Source of the DNA: Nitrosomonas oligotropha
GTDB taxonomy: Bacteria; Pseudomonadota; Gammaproteobacteria; Burkholderiales; Nitrosomonadaceae
DNA: 64,000 nt
Assembly: GCF_009833085.1 (NCBI RefSeq)
Contig: NZ_QRBZ01000026.1
Location: 1-64,000 of the forward strand
Direction: 5' to 3'
The notes beneath the pieces were generated by a model that saw only the letters and a program-made list of their open reading frames with translations, did not search any database and was not told the origin of the DNA. The position numbers and the translations under genes are program-made. Shown here in pieces: positions 20,151 to 30,376 of the stretch; positions within the stretch are counted from its first letter, which is position 1; each line of letters opens with the position of its first letter.

Positions 20151-21428
20151 TCAGGCTTTTTGCAGTAAGGTATAGAAGAAGCCATCATGTCGAATATCGG
20201 GTAACAGTTGTCCATCCGCCATTGCCGCTGCGGAAAGCGGTAGTAAGCTTGCATCGGGGTGATGGTTAAGGAATTTTTCAATCTGCATGGTATTTTCTTC
20301 AGCAAACACTGAACAAGTCACATACAGCAACTTACCACCCTTGCTCAAAATTTTCCACAAGGCATGCAAAATTGCTTGTTGAATTTCTGCAAATTTGACC
20401 AGATCGCTTTCACGCCGCAACCATTTGATATCCGGATGCCGGCAAACCACTCCGGATGCCGAGCAAGGCACATCCGCCAGAATACGGTCATAGCAACGGC
20501 CATCCCACCAGGCAGCGGGATCCGACGCATCGCCGCACACCACCTTTTCCGCCGTCATATCCAAGCGCAGCAAATTCTGTTGCACCTGAGCCAATCTTGC
20601 CGCTTCATTATCCAGGATCGTCAATGCGACATCGGCCAATTCCAGCACATGCGTGCTTTTCCCTCCCGGAGCCGCGCACGCATCCAACACTCGCATGCCA
20701 TCATGCACATCCAGGAATGTTGCGGCAAGCTGCGCGCCGGCATCTTGCACCGTCACCAGCCCGGTGCTGAAACCGGGCAGATACTCCACCGCGACCGGCT
20801 GACTCAGTTGCAGCGCGCCTGACCCGAGCAATTCCGCTGGCATCGCTTGTTCCGCCAATAAGTCACAATAAGCCGCCACGCTTATTTTGCGTTGATTCAC
20901 CCGTAACGTCATCGGAGGGCGTTTATTACCGGCTTGCAGTATCGTGTGGAATTTTTCCGGATATTGCTGCCGCAATTTGTCAATCCACCACTGCGGATAT
21001 GAGTACAGTCCGTCCTCATGAGCGGCCGCCTGTTGCAACAAACGCTCACGCTGGCGGATGAAATTACGCAAAACGGCATTCACCAGCCCCTGCATTCCTT
21101 GACCATGCGCCAAGGAGCGCGAAGCAGATACGGCTTGATCCACTACCGTATACGGGGATGCTTTACTGTACTGCAATTGATACAAGCTCACGAGCAACAG
21201 CTGTTGCAAACTTTTATCGCGCAACGGTTTTTTCAGTAACAACGCGAGAATCGCTTGCAATTGGCCGTAAAAACGCAGGACGCCATAACTTAGATCCTGA
21301 ATGGCGCCTTTTTGTTGTTTCGATAACATCGGATCGGCGCGCCAGACATCCTGCAGCACGCCGGTCAGGCTTGATCCCGTCAACACTTTACCGATCGCGG
21401 AAGCTGCCGCCAGCTGCGCCTTAATCAT
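20151..21428 (-). CDS. rsmB: 16S rRNA (cytosine-967-C5)-methyltransferase RsmB
   Basis: SAM-dependent rRNA methyltransferase of 425 residues. An N-terminal NusB-like RNA-binding helical domain (about 1-140) is followed by the catalytic Rossmann domain. SAM-binding CAAPGGKSTH, the DVPCSASGVVCRHPDIKW block and the catalytic cysteine in VTCSVFAEEN are visible. It modifies C967 of 16S rRNA. The first eight bases overlap the end of fmt, the usual fmt-rsmB coupling. Confidence 0.96.
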   Translation of the reverse strand: MIKAQLAAASAIGKVLTGSSLTGVLQDVWRADPMLSKQQKGAIQDLSYGVLRFYGQLQAILALLLKKPLRDKSLQQLLLVSLYQLQYSKASPYTVVDQAVSASRSLAHGQGMQGLVNAVLRNFIRQRERLLQQAAAHEDGLYSYPQWWIDKLRQQYPEKFHTILQAGNKRPPMTLRVNQRKISVAAYCDLLAEQAMPAELLGSGALQLSQPVAVEYLPGFSTGLVTVQDAGAQLAATFLDVHDGMRVLDACAAPGGKSTHVLELADVALTILDNEAARLAQVQQNLLRLDMTAEKVVCGDASDPAAWWDGRCYDRILADVPCSASGVVCRHPDIKWLRRESDLVKFAEIQQAILHALWKILSKGGKLLYVTCSVFAEENTMQIEKFLNHHPDASLLPLSAAAMADGQLLPDIRHDGFFYTLLQKA

Positions 21429-22377
21429 GCGATGCTGCAGGCTGATGCGCTGTCATGAAATACTCGCCAGGTTCTATCGGATTGCCGGCAAGAAAATCCG
21501 CCGCGCTCATTTTTTTGCCGCCAGGTTTCTGCACCATTGCAATCCGTAACAAACCCGAGCCGCAGGCGACCGTGATACCCGCACGATCCACCGCAACGAT
21601 TTCTCCCGGCTTTCCTGCATTTCCGTCCAGCGCTTCAGCTTGCCAGATCTTCAGCGCCATATCCCGGAAATGCGCATAGGCGCCCGGACTCGGATTGAAT
21701 GTCCGCACCGTCCGGTCTAGCTGCCGCGCGCTGTGCCGCCAATCAATTTCCGCCTCGGCTTTGGTTATCTTGGCTGCATAGCAGGCTTGCGCCGCATCTT
21801 GCAGCACGGGAACCAGTTTTTTCTGAGATAGCAGCGTCAGCGCCTCAACGATGCTTTGCGCGCCGCACGCACTTAATTTATCGTGCAGCGATTGCGTGGT
21901 ATCGTCCGGCGTGATCGCCACGCGATGGATTAACAAAATGGCGCCGGTATCCAATCCGGCATCCATCTGCATGATGGTGATGCCGGTCTCACGATCACCG
22001 GCCAGAATGGCGCGTTGAATCGGCGCGGCGCCACGCCAGCGCGGCAAGAGCGAAGCGTGAATATTCAAACACCCCAGACGGGGAATATCCAGCACCGCTT
22101 GTGGCAAAATCAATCCATACGCCGCCACAACCATCACATCCGCATGCAATGCCTGCAATTGCTGTTGTATGGCGGCAGTTTTCAGGGTCAAGGGCTGCAA
22201 TAATGCCAGATGATGTTGTTCGGCCAGCAATTTAACGGCGCTGGCTGCGGCTTTCATTCCTCTGCCCGCAGGGCGGTCCGGCTGGGTCAACACCATGACG
22301 ATTTCATGCCCTGCCTGAATCAGCGCATCCAGCGCCGTCGCGGCAAAGACAGGGGTTCCAGCAAATATGATTTTCAT
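21421..22377 (-). CDS. fmt: Methionyl-tRNA formyltransferase
   Basis: Formylates initiator Met-tRNA using 10-formyl-tetrahydrofolate, the step that peptide deformylase later reverses on the nascent chain. The protein has 318 residues. The catalytic segment NIHASLLPRWRGAAPIQ and the downstream MDAGLDTG are present, followed by the C-terminal OB-fold domain that contacts tRNA. It lies 121 bases downstream of def and overlaps rsmB by eight bases. All are on the minus strand, a common bacterial order (def-fmt-rsmB). Confidence 0.96.
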   Translation of the reverse strand: MKIIFAGTPVFAATALDALIQAGHEIVMVLTQPDRPAGRGMKAAASAVKLLAEQHHLALLQPLTLKTAAIQQQLQALHADVMVVAAYGLILPQAVLDIPRLGCLNIHASLLPRWRGAAPIQRAILAGDRETGITIMQMDAGLDTGAILLIHRVAITPDDTTQSLHDKLSACGAQSIVEALTLLSQKKLVPVLQDAAQACYAAKITKAEAEIDWRHSARQLDRTVRTFNPSPGAYAHFRDMALKIWQAEALDGNAGKPGEIVAVDRAGITVACGSGLLRIAMVQKPGGKKMSAADFLAGNPIEPGEYFMTAHQPAASHD

Positions 22378-22498
22378 GCTAGCGCATCGATTACTTGTTA
22401 ATTGGGATAGCGGGATTCAATCGTACCAATGGACCGGATTATTTATTCAGAAGATCCGGATGCAGCACACAGCACGATCTTATGCCAACATGCGCCTG

Positions 22499-23002
22499 CT
22501 ACATGGTGCTGCGCTGTTTTTTCTTTAATTTAGCCAACGTGCGCGTTTGCTTGAGCTTTGACCAGTATTCCACAAACACTTTTCCCGCCAAGTGATCCAT
22601 TTCGTGTTGAATACAGACTGCCAATAATCCATCAGCATCCAGAACAAAAGATTCGCCTTGCGCATTCAAAGCTTTCACAGTGACCGATTCGGCGCGCCGC
22701 ACTTTCCCATAGATACCGGGTACTGACAAACAACCTTCCTCATAATCCGATAGGCCGCTACTGGCGATAATCTCCGGATTGATCAACACGAGCAACTCAT
22801 CGCGCGCTTCCGAAGTATCGATCACAATGATGCGCTCGTGCACATCCACCTGGGTTGCAGCCAGCCCGATACCGGGCGCAGCGTACATCGTCTCGGTCAT
22901 ATCGCTGACCAGCGAACGGATTTCATCCGTGACTTGTGCTACGGGAACCGCTACAGTATGTAGCCTTTCATCCGGGTATTGTAGTATTTTTAGAATAGCC
23001 AT
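22499..23002 (-). CDS. def: Peptide deformylase
   Basis: Metal-dependent hydrolase that removes the formyl group from new proteins. All three family motifs are intact: [17 protein letters not shown] and the metal-binding HEMDH. The start ATG 23002 ([14 protein letters not shown]) gives 167 residues, the standard length; the in-frame extension to 23053 is not family-like. It diverges from the LysM gene and heads the def-fmt-rsmB-DUF4390-ntrYX series. Confidence 0.96.
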   Translation of the reverse strand: MAILKILQYPDERLHTVAVPVAQVTDEIRSLVSDMTETMYAAPGIGLAATQVDVHERIIVIDTSEARDELLVLINPEIIASSGLSDYEEGCLSVPGIYGKVRRAESVTVKALNAQGESFVLDADGLLAVCIQHEMDHLAGKVFVEYWSKLKQTRTLAKLKKKQRSTM

Positions 23003-23098
23003 GAAAAAAATGTGTAGTTTAATAAACCCAATTCCGCATTTAGACCGTATCATTAACCAATCATTCTGTATGCATTATCACTGCCTGTGAGATCATCC

Positions 23099-24136
23099 AT
23101 GCGAAAGCCTATTATAACTATGATTTTATTTCTGGGCCTGCTTTCCGTCACGTCAACAAAGGCTCAAGAGATCGAGTTGCAGAGTGACACGCCCGATCAT
23201 CATGTGGTCGTACCGGGCGATACGCTATGGGGAATCGCTTCCCGGTTTCTGAAAGATCCTTGGCGCTGGCCGGAAATTTGGGGGCTCAATCGCGCGCAGG
23301 TAAAAAATCCGCACAAGATTTACCCCGGCGATGTTGTGATACTGGAAAAATCACTGCACGGAATCCGTTTACGCCTTTCGGAGGACGATGAATACGGTGT
23401 AAAAACCGTTAAATTATCACCGAAAATCCGCACGGAACAATCGGGCACTTCGGCAATCCCCAGCATCCCGGCAGCGGCAATCGAACCTTTCCTGAGCCAG
23501 CCGCTGGTCATCGAAAAAGACGGTCTCGACAATGCACCGTATATATTAGGCTCGAGCGAGGGCCGGGTCGCTTTGAGCACGGGCAATATCGCTTATGTCA
23601 GTGAACTGCCTAAAGACAAGGGCTCGGCCTGGCAAATTTTCCGTCCCGGCAAAGCACTGAAAGACCCCGATCAAAAAGGCGCCGTTCTCGGTTTTGAAGC
23701 GACTTACCTGGGCAATGCCAAAGTGAATGCTTTTTCGGATGTCAGCACGGTCATCATCACGCACGCTTCGGAAGAGATTCTGAAAGGCGACCGTTTGGTT
23801 CCGGCGCCCGATACGATCTTCAATAACTACGCTCCGCATGCGCCGGATTTTTCGCTCAAGGGCAGGATTATCTCGGTTTATGGTGGTGTCACCGAGATCG
23901 GCAGAGGCGATATCGTCACACTCAATAAAGGCGGGTTAGATGGCCTGGAAATGGGTCATGTTCTGGCAATCTACCGCAGAAGCCAGGCCAAGTCGCTCAA
24001 AGGGCAAATGGTGCAATTACCTGATGAAAGAACCGGATTGGTATTCATCTTCCGCGTCTTTGAGAAAATATCCTATGCACTGGTCGTACAAAGCACGCAA
24101 GCCATCAAAGTATTGGACGCCGTCAAAACGCCCTGA
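23099..24136 (+). CDS. LysM peptidoglycan-binding exported protein
   Basis: A 345-residue protein with a signal peptide (MILFLGLLSVTSTKA) and an N-terminal LysM domain (HHVVVPGDTLWGIASRFLK to IYPGDVVIL, about residues 35-85) that binds cell-wall glycan. The remaining 250 residues have no family I recognise beyond a general resemblance to proteins found at this locus. ATG 23099 is preferred, placing the signal peptide at the N-terminus. It is 17 bases before dprA, in the usual betaproteobacterial neighbourhood of def and dprA. Confidence 0.88.
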   Translation: MRKPIITMILFLGLLSVTSTKAQEIELQSDTPDHHVVVPGDTLWGIASRFLKDPWRWPEIWGLNRAQVKNPHKIYPGDVVILEKSLHGIRLRLSEDDEYGVKTVKLSPKIRTEQSGTSAIPSIPAAAIEPFLSQPLVIEKDGLDNAPYILGSSEGRVALSTGNIAYVSELPKDKGSAWQIFRPGKALKDPDQKGAVLGFEATYLGNAKVNAFSDVSTVIITHASEEILKGDRLVPAPDTIFNNYAPHAPDFSLKGRIISVYGGVTEIGRGDIVTLNKGGLDGLEMGHVLAIYRRSQAKSLKGQMVQLPDERTGLVFIFRVFEKISYALVVQSTQAIKVLDAVKTP

Positions 24137-24153
24137 AATTAACGCGTATCGTC

Positions 24154-25260
24154 ATGAAACATGCACCGGATCTTGAAGCATGGCTGAGTCTTAATCTGAT
24201 CGACGGTCTGGGTGGCGAATCCATCCGCAGACTTCTGATCGCTTTTGGCAATCCCGCGGCCATCCTGTCATCGCATATCAGCGCCTTGGAGCGCATCGTA
24301 AAAAAACCCATCGCGCAGCGCATCTCGCAAGGCGCCGATCCACATAAAATCGCAGCCGTACTCCGCTGGCTGGAGGATCCGGTCAACGCGGTCATCACTT
24401 TGGCCGATTCCGATTACCCGGCGCAGCTACTCAATATTGACGCCCCGCCCCCGCTGCTGTATTTCAAAGGCCGGCGGGAGCTGTTGCAGCATCCGGCGCT
24501 GGCCGTGGTCGGCAGCCGCAATGCCACGCCGCAGGGTTTATCGAATGCGGAAGCCTTTTCCGAAGCCGCCAGCAACGCCGGATTGTGCATCATCAGCGGC
24601 ATGGCGCTGGGTATCGATACCGCCGCGCACCACGGCGGTTTGCGCGGCTTAGCCTCCAGCATTGCCGTTGTCGGCACTGGCTTGGATATCGTTTATCCGG
24701 CAAAGAATCACCCGCTCGCGCACAAGCTGGCCAAAGATGGGGCATTAATCTCCGAATTTCCACTGGGTACCCCTGCCATCGGCAGGAACTTTCCGCGCAG
24801 AAATCGTATCATCAGCGGTATGAGTCATGGATGCCTGGTGGTGGAAGCGGCATTACAAAGCGGGTCATTGATCACAGCCCGGCAAGCATTGGAGCAAGGA
24901 CGCGAAGTCATGGCAATTCCGGGTTCGATACATTCACCCCTCTCAAAAGGCTGTCATGCATTGATTAAACAAGGCGCCAAATTGGTTGAAAATACCCAAG
25001 ACATCTTGGATGAATTGAATTATTTACCCTTAACCCGGCATGAGAGTAGCGCCGTAGAAAAAGAATTTTCCGCCACAAAGCCAGCCGAAAACACGGTATT
25101 ACTCAAACACCTAGGTTATGATGTCGTTGATATTGATACGCTCTGTTCGCGCAGCGGCTTGACGGCTGAGGTTGTATCAGCCATGCTATTAACGCTCGAG
25201 CTTGACGGTCAGATCAGCAGTTTGCCGGGAGGATGTTACCAGCGGATTCAATCGATGTGA
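24154..25260 (+). CDS. dprA: DNA-processing protein DprA
   Basis: Loads RecA onto incoming single-stranded DNA during natural transformation. The 368-residue protein has an N-terminal SAM-like helical region, the central Rossmann-like domain with VVGSRNATPQG, SGMALGIDTAAHHG and GTGLDIVYPAKN, the conserved FPRRNRIISG segment, and a C-terminal winged-helix DML1-like domain (about 300-368). It is co-oriented with the LysM gene and smg. No other competence gene is in the window. Confidence 0.95.
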   Translation: MKHAPDLEAWLSLNLIDGLGGESIRRLLIAFGNPAAILSSHISALERIVKKPIAQRISQGADPHKIAAVLRWLEDPVNAVITLADSDYPAQLLNIDAPPPLLYFKGRRELLQHPALAVVGSRNATPQGLSNAEAFSEAASNAGLCIISGMALGIDTAAHHGGLRGLASSIAVVGTGLDIVYPAKNHPLAHKLAKDGALISEFPLGTPAIGRNFPRRNRIISGMSHGCLVVEAALQSGSLITARQALEQGREVMAIPGSIHSPLSKGCHALIKQGAKLVENTQDILDELNYLPLTRHESSAVEKEFSATKPAENTVLLKHLGYDVVDIDTLCSRSGLTAEVVSAMLLTLELDGQISSLPGGCYQRIQSM

Positions 25261-25315
25261 TGGCATTAACCGGAAGCACTGATCTGTAAACATACTCGCT
25301 TTTTTAGACACAATT

Positions 25316-25774
25316 ATGTTCGATATACTCGTTTATTTATTTGAAAATTTCTTTGACTCGGGCAGCTATCCGGATTCTGCGACACTGACGCGCAAACTGA
25401 CCATGGCCGGATTCGCCGACGAGGATATCCATGAGACCCTGAACTGGCTCTCGGAACTCGAACGCCATGATATTGGCAGTTATCCCGCCAGTTTCGCCGA
25501 AAACGATTCTTTCCGCTGCTATACCGAATATGAGATGGAAAGAATCGACACCGAAGGACGGGGATTTATTTTCTTCCTGGAACAAGCCCGCATCATTAAC
25601 CCGCTGCAACGCGAATTGTTAATCGACCGTGTATTGGCCATGGATGAAAATTCCTCCAGTCTGGAAAAAATAAAACTGATTGTTTTAACCGAACTATGGA
25701 TTCAAAATCAGCTGACTGATGATGCTGTTCTTGAGAAATTGCTGATCGTCAGCGACTCGCATTACCGGCACTAA
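25316..25774 (+). CDS. smg: Smg (DUF494) family protein
   Basis: A 152-residue cytoplasmic acidic protein that begins MFDILVYLFENFFD, a start typical of the DUF494/Smg family, whose biochemical function is unknown. The fixed position between dprA and a topoisomerase gene is shared by many beta- and gammaproteobacteria. The start ATG 25316 follows a 55-base gap after dprA. The assignment rests on the N-terminal pattern, length and context. Confidence 0.9.
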   Translation: MFDILVYLFENFFDSGSYPDSATLTRKLTMAGFADEDIHETLNWLSELERHDIGSYPASFAENDSFRCYTEYEMERIDTEGRGFIFFLEQARIINPLQRELLIDRVLAMDENSSSLEKIKLIVLTELWIQNQLTDDAVLEKLLIVSDSHYRH

Positions 25775-25939
25775 GAAAAAATCCATTTCATATTAAGCCG
25801 CATCTAAAACAATGGCTGCCGGAGTGAATACCTCCACAATACACGCATTAAATTCTGACCATGTTTGCAACCCTGATATATCAAGTAACCCAAAGGCTGG
25901 GAAACACAGTGCCGATGAATGATTTCTGTTGGGAAATTA

Positions 25940-28456
25940 ATGAGTAAAACGCTGATTATTGCAGAAAAACCTTCTGTTGCAGCGGATATCGCGCGGGCAT
26001 TGGGCGGCTTTACCAAACACACGGATTACTTCGAAAGCGATCAATACGTGGTTTCTTCCGCGGTAGGTCATCTGCTTGAGCTTGTCATTCCGGAAGAATA
26101 CGAAGTCAAACGCGGCAAATGGAGTTTTGCCAATTTGCCGGTTATTCCGCCGCATTTTGATTTGAATCCGATCGAGAAAACCTCCGCGCGGCTGAAACTG
26201 CTCAGCAAACTCATCAAACGCAAGGATATCGAAACGCTCATCAATGCCTGTGACGCGGGACGCGAAGGCGAATTGATCTTTTATTATATTCTGCGCCATG
26301 TTGGCGCAAGCAAGCCGGTAAAGCGCCTGTGGCTGCAATCGATGACACCCGATGCCATACGCGATGGATTCACCCGGTTACTGGATAATTCAGCCGTGGA
26401 ATCGCTGGCAGAAGCAGCGGTCAGCCGGTCGGAATCGGATTGGCTGGTCGGCATTAACGGTACGCGCGCCATGACTGCGTTCAACTCGCAGGAAGGCGGA
26501 TTCCACAAAACCACTGTGGGGCGGGTACAAACGCCTACGTTGGCAATCCTGGTCGAGCGCGAAGAAAAAATTAAAAAATTCCGCCCGCAGAATTATTGGG
26601 AGATTCACGGTACGTTTGAAGCCAGCAATGGCATTTACACCGGCCGGTGGTTTGATGAAAAATTCAACAAGGATAAAGCCGCTCAGGAAGCAAAACCGGA
26701 ACGGCTATGGGAACAAAAGCAAGCTGAAGCCATTCGCGACAAATGCCAGGGAAAACCGGGGCACGTCAGCGAAGAGAGCAAACCCAGCAAAGAAATCTGT
26801 CCGTTGCTCTACGACCTGACCAGCTTGCAACGCGATGCTAACAGCCGTTTCGGTTTTTCCGCCAAAACGACTCTGGGGCTGGCACAGGCCTTGTATGAGA
26901 AACACAAGGTGCTGACTTATCCGCGTACGGATTCGCGCGCATTGCCGGAAGATTATATCGCCACTGTCAAAGACACTTTGCTCAGCCTGGAAAATACCGA
27001 TTATGGCAAGTTTGCCCGGCAAGTTCTGGCGTCCAACTGGGTTGTGCCGAACAAACGCATCTTCAACAACGCCAAGATCTCGGATCACTTTGCCATCATT
27101 CCGACCTCGTTAAATCCGACTAAGTTAAACGAAATCGAAGCCAAGCTATACGATTTGGTCACCAAGCGTTTCCTGGCTATTTTCTTTCCCGCTGCTGAAT
27201 TTCTGGTCACTACCCGCATCACCCGGGTTGAAAGTGAACCGTTCAAAACGGAAGGCAAAGTCATGGTCAATCCGGGCTGGCAAGCGGTTTACGGCAAGTC
27301 TGTCAAACCGGATGACCAGGAAGAAGATACAACGCTTGTCGCGATTACACCCGGTGAATCCGTCACCACTCAAGCGATCGAAATTATCGCCAATCAAACC
27401 CGCCCACCGGCACGCTTCAATGAAGCGACACTACTTTCCGCGATGGAAGGTGCAGGCAAACTGGTAGAGGATGAAGAATTGCGTGCGGCGATGAACACCA
27501 AAGGATTGGGAACTCCGGCAACCCGGGCAGCGATTATCGAGGGATTGGTATTTGAAAACTATATCCAGCGCATTGGCCGTGAACTGCATCCGACGGCCAA
27601 AGCCTTTTCATTGATCACGCTATTGCGCGGCCTCAAGATCCCTGAATTGATTTCACCCGAGCTAACCGGTAATTGGGAATTCCAGTTGCGCCAAATTGAA
27701 CAGGGTCATCTTAAACGCGCCGCATTCATGGAAAAAATCGCCGAAATGACGCGGCATATCGTGGAGCAAGCCAAAACGCATCGCGGCGAAACCATTGCGG
27801 GAGACTTTGCGACACTCCAATCCCCCTGCCCAAAATGTGGCGGAACCGTGCACGAAACCTATAAAAAGTTTCAATGCCAGAAATGCGATTTCGCACTATG
27901 GAAAATTCTGGCGGGCCGTCAGTTTGAAGTGGAAGAGATGGAAACGCTCATCACCCAGCGGGAAGTCGGTCCGCTACAAGGCTTCCGGAGCAAAATGGGG
28001 CAGTCGTTCAACGCCATGATCAAACTCACCGACACGTTCGAGATGAAATTTGATTTTGGCAACAACAATGACAATCAAGAAGAAGTCGATTTCAGCGGCC
28101 AGGTATCCTTGGGCAAGTGTCCGAAATGCAGTCATTCGGTGTATGAACACGGCTTACAGTATGTCTGCGAGAAATCTACCGGTACTAACCGTACCTGCGA
28201 TTTCAAAACCGGCAAAATCATCCTTGAACGCCCGATAGAACACGAACAAATCACCAAATTGCTGGAAACCGGAAAAACTGATCTGCTGACCAAATTCATT
28301 TCCAAGAAAGGCAAGCCTTTCTCAGCTTATCTGGTCAGAAATGCGGATGGAAAAATCGGTTTTGAGTTTGAGCAGAAAGCGCCAAAGAAAGCAGCCGGAA
28401 CAAAATCTAAAACGAAGCAAGCAGAAGCACCAGCAGCCGACAGTACTACTTCATGA
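25940..28456 (+). CDS. topB: DNA topoisomerase III
   Basis: Type IA topoisomerase of 838 residues that passes single strands and resolves replication or recombination intermediates. It has the N-terminal Toprim domain (TLIIAEKPSVAADIA; acidic DAGREGE), the catalytic tyrosine in LTYPRTDSRALP, and two C-terminal zinc-ribbon-like Cys clusters (CPKCGGTVHE...CQKC; CPKCSHSVYE...C). A Lys/Ala-rich tail closes the protein. The start at ATG 25940 (MSKTLIIAEKP) is preferred over 25919. It follows smg by 165 bases. Confidence 0.95.
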   Translation: MSKTLIIAEKPSVAADIARALGGFTKHTDYFESDQYVVSSAVGHLLELVIPEEYEVKRGKWSFANLPVIPPHFDLNPIEKTSARLKLLSKLIKRKDIETLINACDAGREGELIFYYILRHVGASKPVKRLWLQSMTPDAIRDGFTRLLDNSAVESLAEAAVSRSESDWLVGINGTRAMTAFNSQEGGFHKTTVGRVQTPTLAILVEREEKIKKFRPQNYWEIHGTFEASNGIYTGRWFDEKFNKDKAAQEAKPERLWEQKQAEAIRDKCQGKPGHVSEESKPSKEICPLLYDLTSLQRDANSRFGFSAKTTLGLAQALYEKHKVLTYPRTDSRALPEDYIATVKDTLLSLENTDYGKFARQVLASNWVVPNKRIFNNAKISDHFAIIPTSLNPTKLNEIEAKLYDLVTKRFLAIFFPAAEFLVTTRITRVESEPFKTEGKVMVNPGWQAVYGKSVKPDDQEEDTTLVAITPGESVTTQAIEIIANQTRPPARFNEATLLSAMEGAGKLVEDEELRAAMNTKGLGTPATRAAIIEGLVFENYIQRIGRELHPTAKAFSLITLLRGLKIPELISPELTGNWEFQLRQIEQGHLKRAAFMEKIAEMTRHIVEQAKTHRGETIAGDFATLQSPCPKCGGTVHETYKKFQCQKCDFALWKILAGRQFEVEEMETLITQREVGPLQGFRSKMGQSFNAMIKLTDTFEMKFDFGNNNDNQEEVDFSGQVSLGKCPKCSHSVYEHGLQYVCEKSTGTNRTCDFKTGKIILERPIEHEQITKLLETGKTDLLTKFISKKGKPFSAYLVRNADGKIGFEFEQKAPKKAAGTKSKTKQAEAPAADSTTS

Positions 28457-28518
28457 TCTATACATTACGCAGCGCTGGCTTCATGTCAGCCCGACGGTAA
28501 CAGCCAAATTGCAAGTGA

Positions 28519-28557
28519 CAAAAAATTTCCGGGCATCAGCCTGCGCTCATGCCCGGA
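28519..28557 (-). terminator. Intrinsic terminator, possibly bidirectional
   Basis: TCCGGGCAT (28528-28536) pairs with ATGCCCGGA (28549-28557). On the minus strand it is followed by AAATTTTTTG, so it ends the small membrane-protein gene that stops at 28580; it may also slow readthrough from topB. Confidence 0.75.
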
Positions 28558-28579
28558 CAGTTAATACTGAATACGGTTT

Positions 28580-28828
28580 TTATGTATTATAAAAATTAAG
28601 GACGTACTTGAGCACACCGCTGGAGCCCATGATAATCATGATGAGTCCGCCTACAATCGCCGTACCCTCAAGAATAATCGACCCGAACGCCCGCGCGGTA
28701 TTCTCAAATTCCTCCTCACCCAATTCATTTCTGCGTTTCTCTCTACGATTCTTCACCCACAACTGCAACCAGATAGCCGCTGGGATCATCAGCAAAGAAA
28801 ACATTAAAACAATTTCTGCATCTTCCAT
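28580..28828 (-). CDS. Small two-helix membrane protein, unknown
   Basis: 82 residues: a first membrane segment (about 6-25), a charged Arg/Glu-rich linker (NRREKRRNELGEEEFENTARAF), and a second hydrophobic stretch (about 50-75). No family is recognised. It is supported as a gene by hydrophobic-charged-hydrophobic architecture, by a terminator placed correctly 23 bases after its stop, and by the lack of any competing gene. It lies alone between topB and aroA, on the opposite strand to both. Confidence 0.65.
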   Translation of the reverse strand: MEDAEIVLMFSLLMIPAAIWLQLWVKNRREKRRNELGEEEFENTARAFGSIILEGTAIVGGLIMIIMGSSGVLKYVLNFYNT

Positions 28829-29029
28829 TCATCAACCTCTTTTAATAAAGTGTCTTTTTTGTAAAAAAGATAGATTACCTCAAACGCGATAGTTTAATAA
28901 AGATTTTTCCAAATGCAATAAATCTATGCACACAATTTCCATGGAACCGGCACTTCCCGGGAATCAATAAAATTACGCTTTCAATATCTTTATGGGATAT
29001 CATCTTACAATTTTTCACCTGCATATACC

Positions 29030-30337
29030 ATGAAATGGCTTGACCTCCCGTTTGCCAAGAATGCTCAGGGCACTGTGCAATTACCCGGATCAAAGAGTAT
29101 CTCGAATCGCATTCTTTTGCTTGCCGCATTGGCGGAAGGCGCTACGGAAATTCATGATCTATTGGCTTCCGACGACACCGCCCGCATGCTGGATGCACTG
29201 ACCCGCTTGGGTGTGCCCATCACGCACACCGGCAATAATGATTATACGATCACCGGCGGGGAAGGTGTATTTCCGGTCAAAGATGCCGACCTATTTCTCG
29301 GCAATGCCGGCACTGCTTTCCGTCCTTTGGTGGCGGTATTATCCTTGCTGCGCGGGCATTATCGTTTATCCGGCGTAGCGCGCATGCATGAGCGGCCGAT
29401 TGCGGACTTGGTCGATGCATTGCGGCAATTGGGCGCGGATATCAGCTATCTGGGCAATCCCGGCCTTCCTCCCGTAGAGATCAAACCGGCTGCATTGCTA
29501 GACCAGGCCGGCATTCAAACCGTGACCGTCAAAGGCGATGTTTCCAGTCAGTTTCTCACCGGATTGCTGATGGCACTGCCATTAAGTGGAAAAAAATCCA
29601 TCATCAATGTATCCGGCACGCTCATTTCCCAGCCCTATATCGAATTAACACTGGCGCAAATGCGCCATTTCGGCGTGCAAGTCGAACATTCCGGCTGGCA
29701 GCAATTCATCATACCGGCGCAACAAAAATACCGCAGCCCCGGCCACATTTTTGTCGAAGGCGATGCATCGTCCGCTTCGTATTTCCTCGCAGCCGGTGCG
29801 ATCGGACATGGCCCGGTTCGCGTTCAAGGCGTGGGTCGCGACAGTACGCAAGGCGATATCCGCTTTGCCGCAGCACTCGAACAGATGGGTGCAGACATAT
29901 CGATGGGGGAAAATTGGCTTGAAGCCAGCAACAACGGAAAACTGCTCCGCGCGATCGATCTGGATTGCAACCATATTCCCGATGCGGCCATGACACTGGC
30001 CGTCACGGCGTTATTCGCCGAAGGCGCCAGCACGTTACGCAATATTGCCAGCTGGCGCTTGAAAGAAACGGATCGTCTCGCCGCCATGTCAACGGAATTG
30101 CGCAAACTAGGCGCAATTGTGGAGGAAGGCACGGATTATCTGCGCATCACGCCGCCCGCGCATGGCTTAATTCCCCATGCCGCCATCGATACCTATGACG
30201 ATCACCGCATGGCCATGTGCTTTGCCTTGGCGTCCTTGGGAGCACCGGTGCGGATTAACGATCCTGATTGCGTCGCCAAAACATTTCCTGATTATTTTGA
30301 GAAATTTTCACAAATAATTCACCCCGAAATGAAATAA
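29030..30337 (+). CDS. aroA: 3-phosphoshikimate 1-carboxyvinyltransferase (EPSP synthase)
   Basis: Sixth step of the shikimate pathway: transfers enolpyruvate from PEP to shikimate-3-phosphate. 435 residues in two alpha/beta domains. The substrate loops [17 protein letters not shown] near the N-terminus, [13 protein letters not shown] and [14 protein letters not shown] are intact, as is the C-terminal [12 protein letters not shown] with its catalytic acid. It is followed by cmk 39 bases on, beginning the common aroA-cmk-rpsA-ihfB series. Confidence 0.96.
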   Translation: MKWLDLPFAKNAQGTVQLPGSKSISNRILLLAALAEGATEIHDLLASDDTARMLDALTRLGVPITHTGNNDYTITGGEGVFPVKDADLFLGNAGTAFRPLVAVLSLLRGHYRLSGVARMHERPIADLVDALRQLGADISYLGNPGLPPVEIKPAALLDQAGIQTVTVKGDVSSQFLTGLLMALPLSGKKSIINVSGTLISQPYIELTLAQMRHFGVQVEHSGWQQFIIPAQQKYRSPGHIFVEGDASSASYFLAAGAIGHGPVRVQGVGRDSTQGDIRFAAALEQMGADISMGENWLEASNNGKLLRAIDLDCNHIPDAAMTLAVTALFAEGASTLRNIASWRLKETDRLAAMSTELRKLGAIVEEGTDYLRITPPAHGLIPHAAIDTYDDHRMAMCFALASLGAPVRINDPDCVAKTFPDYFEKFSQIIHPEMK

Positions 30338-30376
30338 TCTGCACCCCGCCCATTTAATTCATAACAAAACTGCTGC

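Noticed and set aside
25940-28456. topB replacing topA beside smg as an oddity
   Set aside because: As far as I recall, topoisomerase III beside dprA-smg is common in betaproteobacteria.
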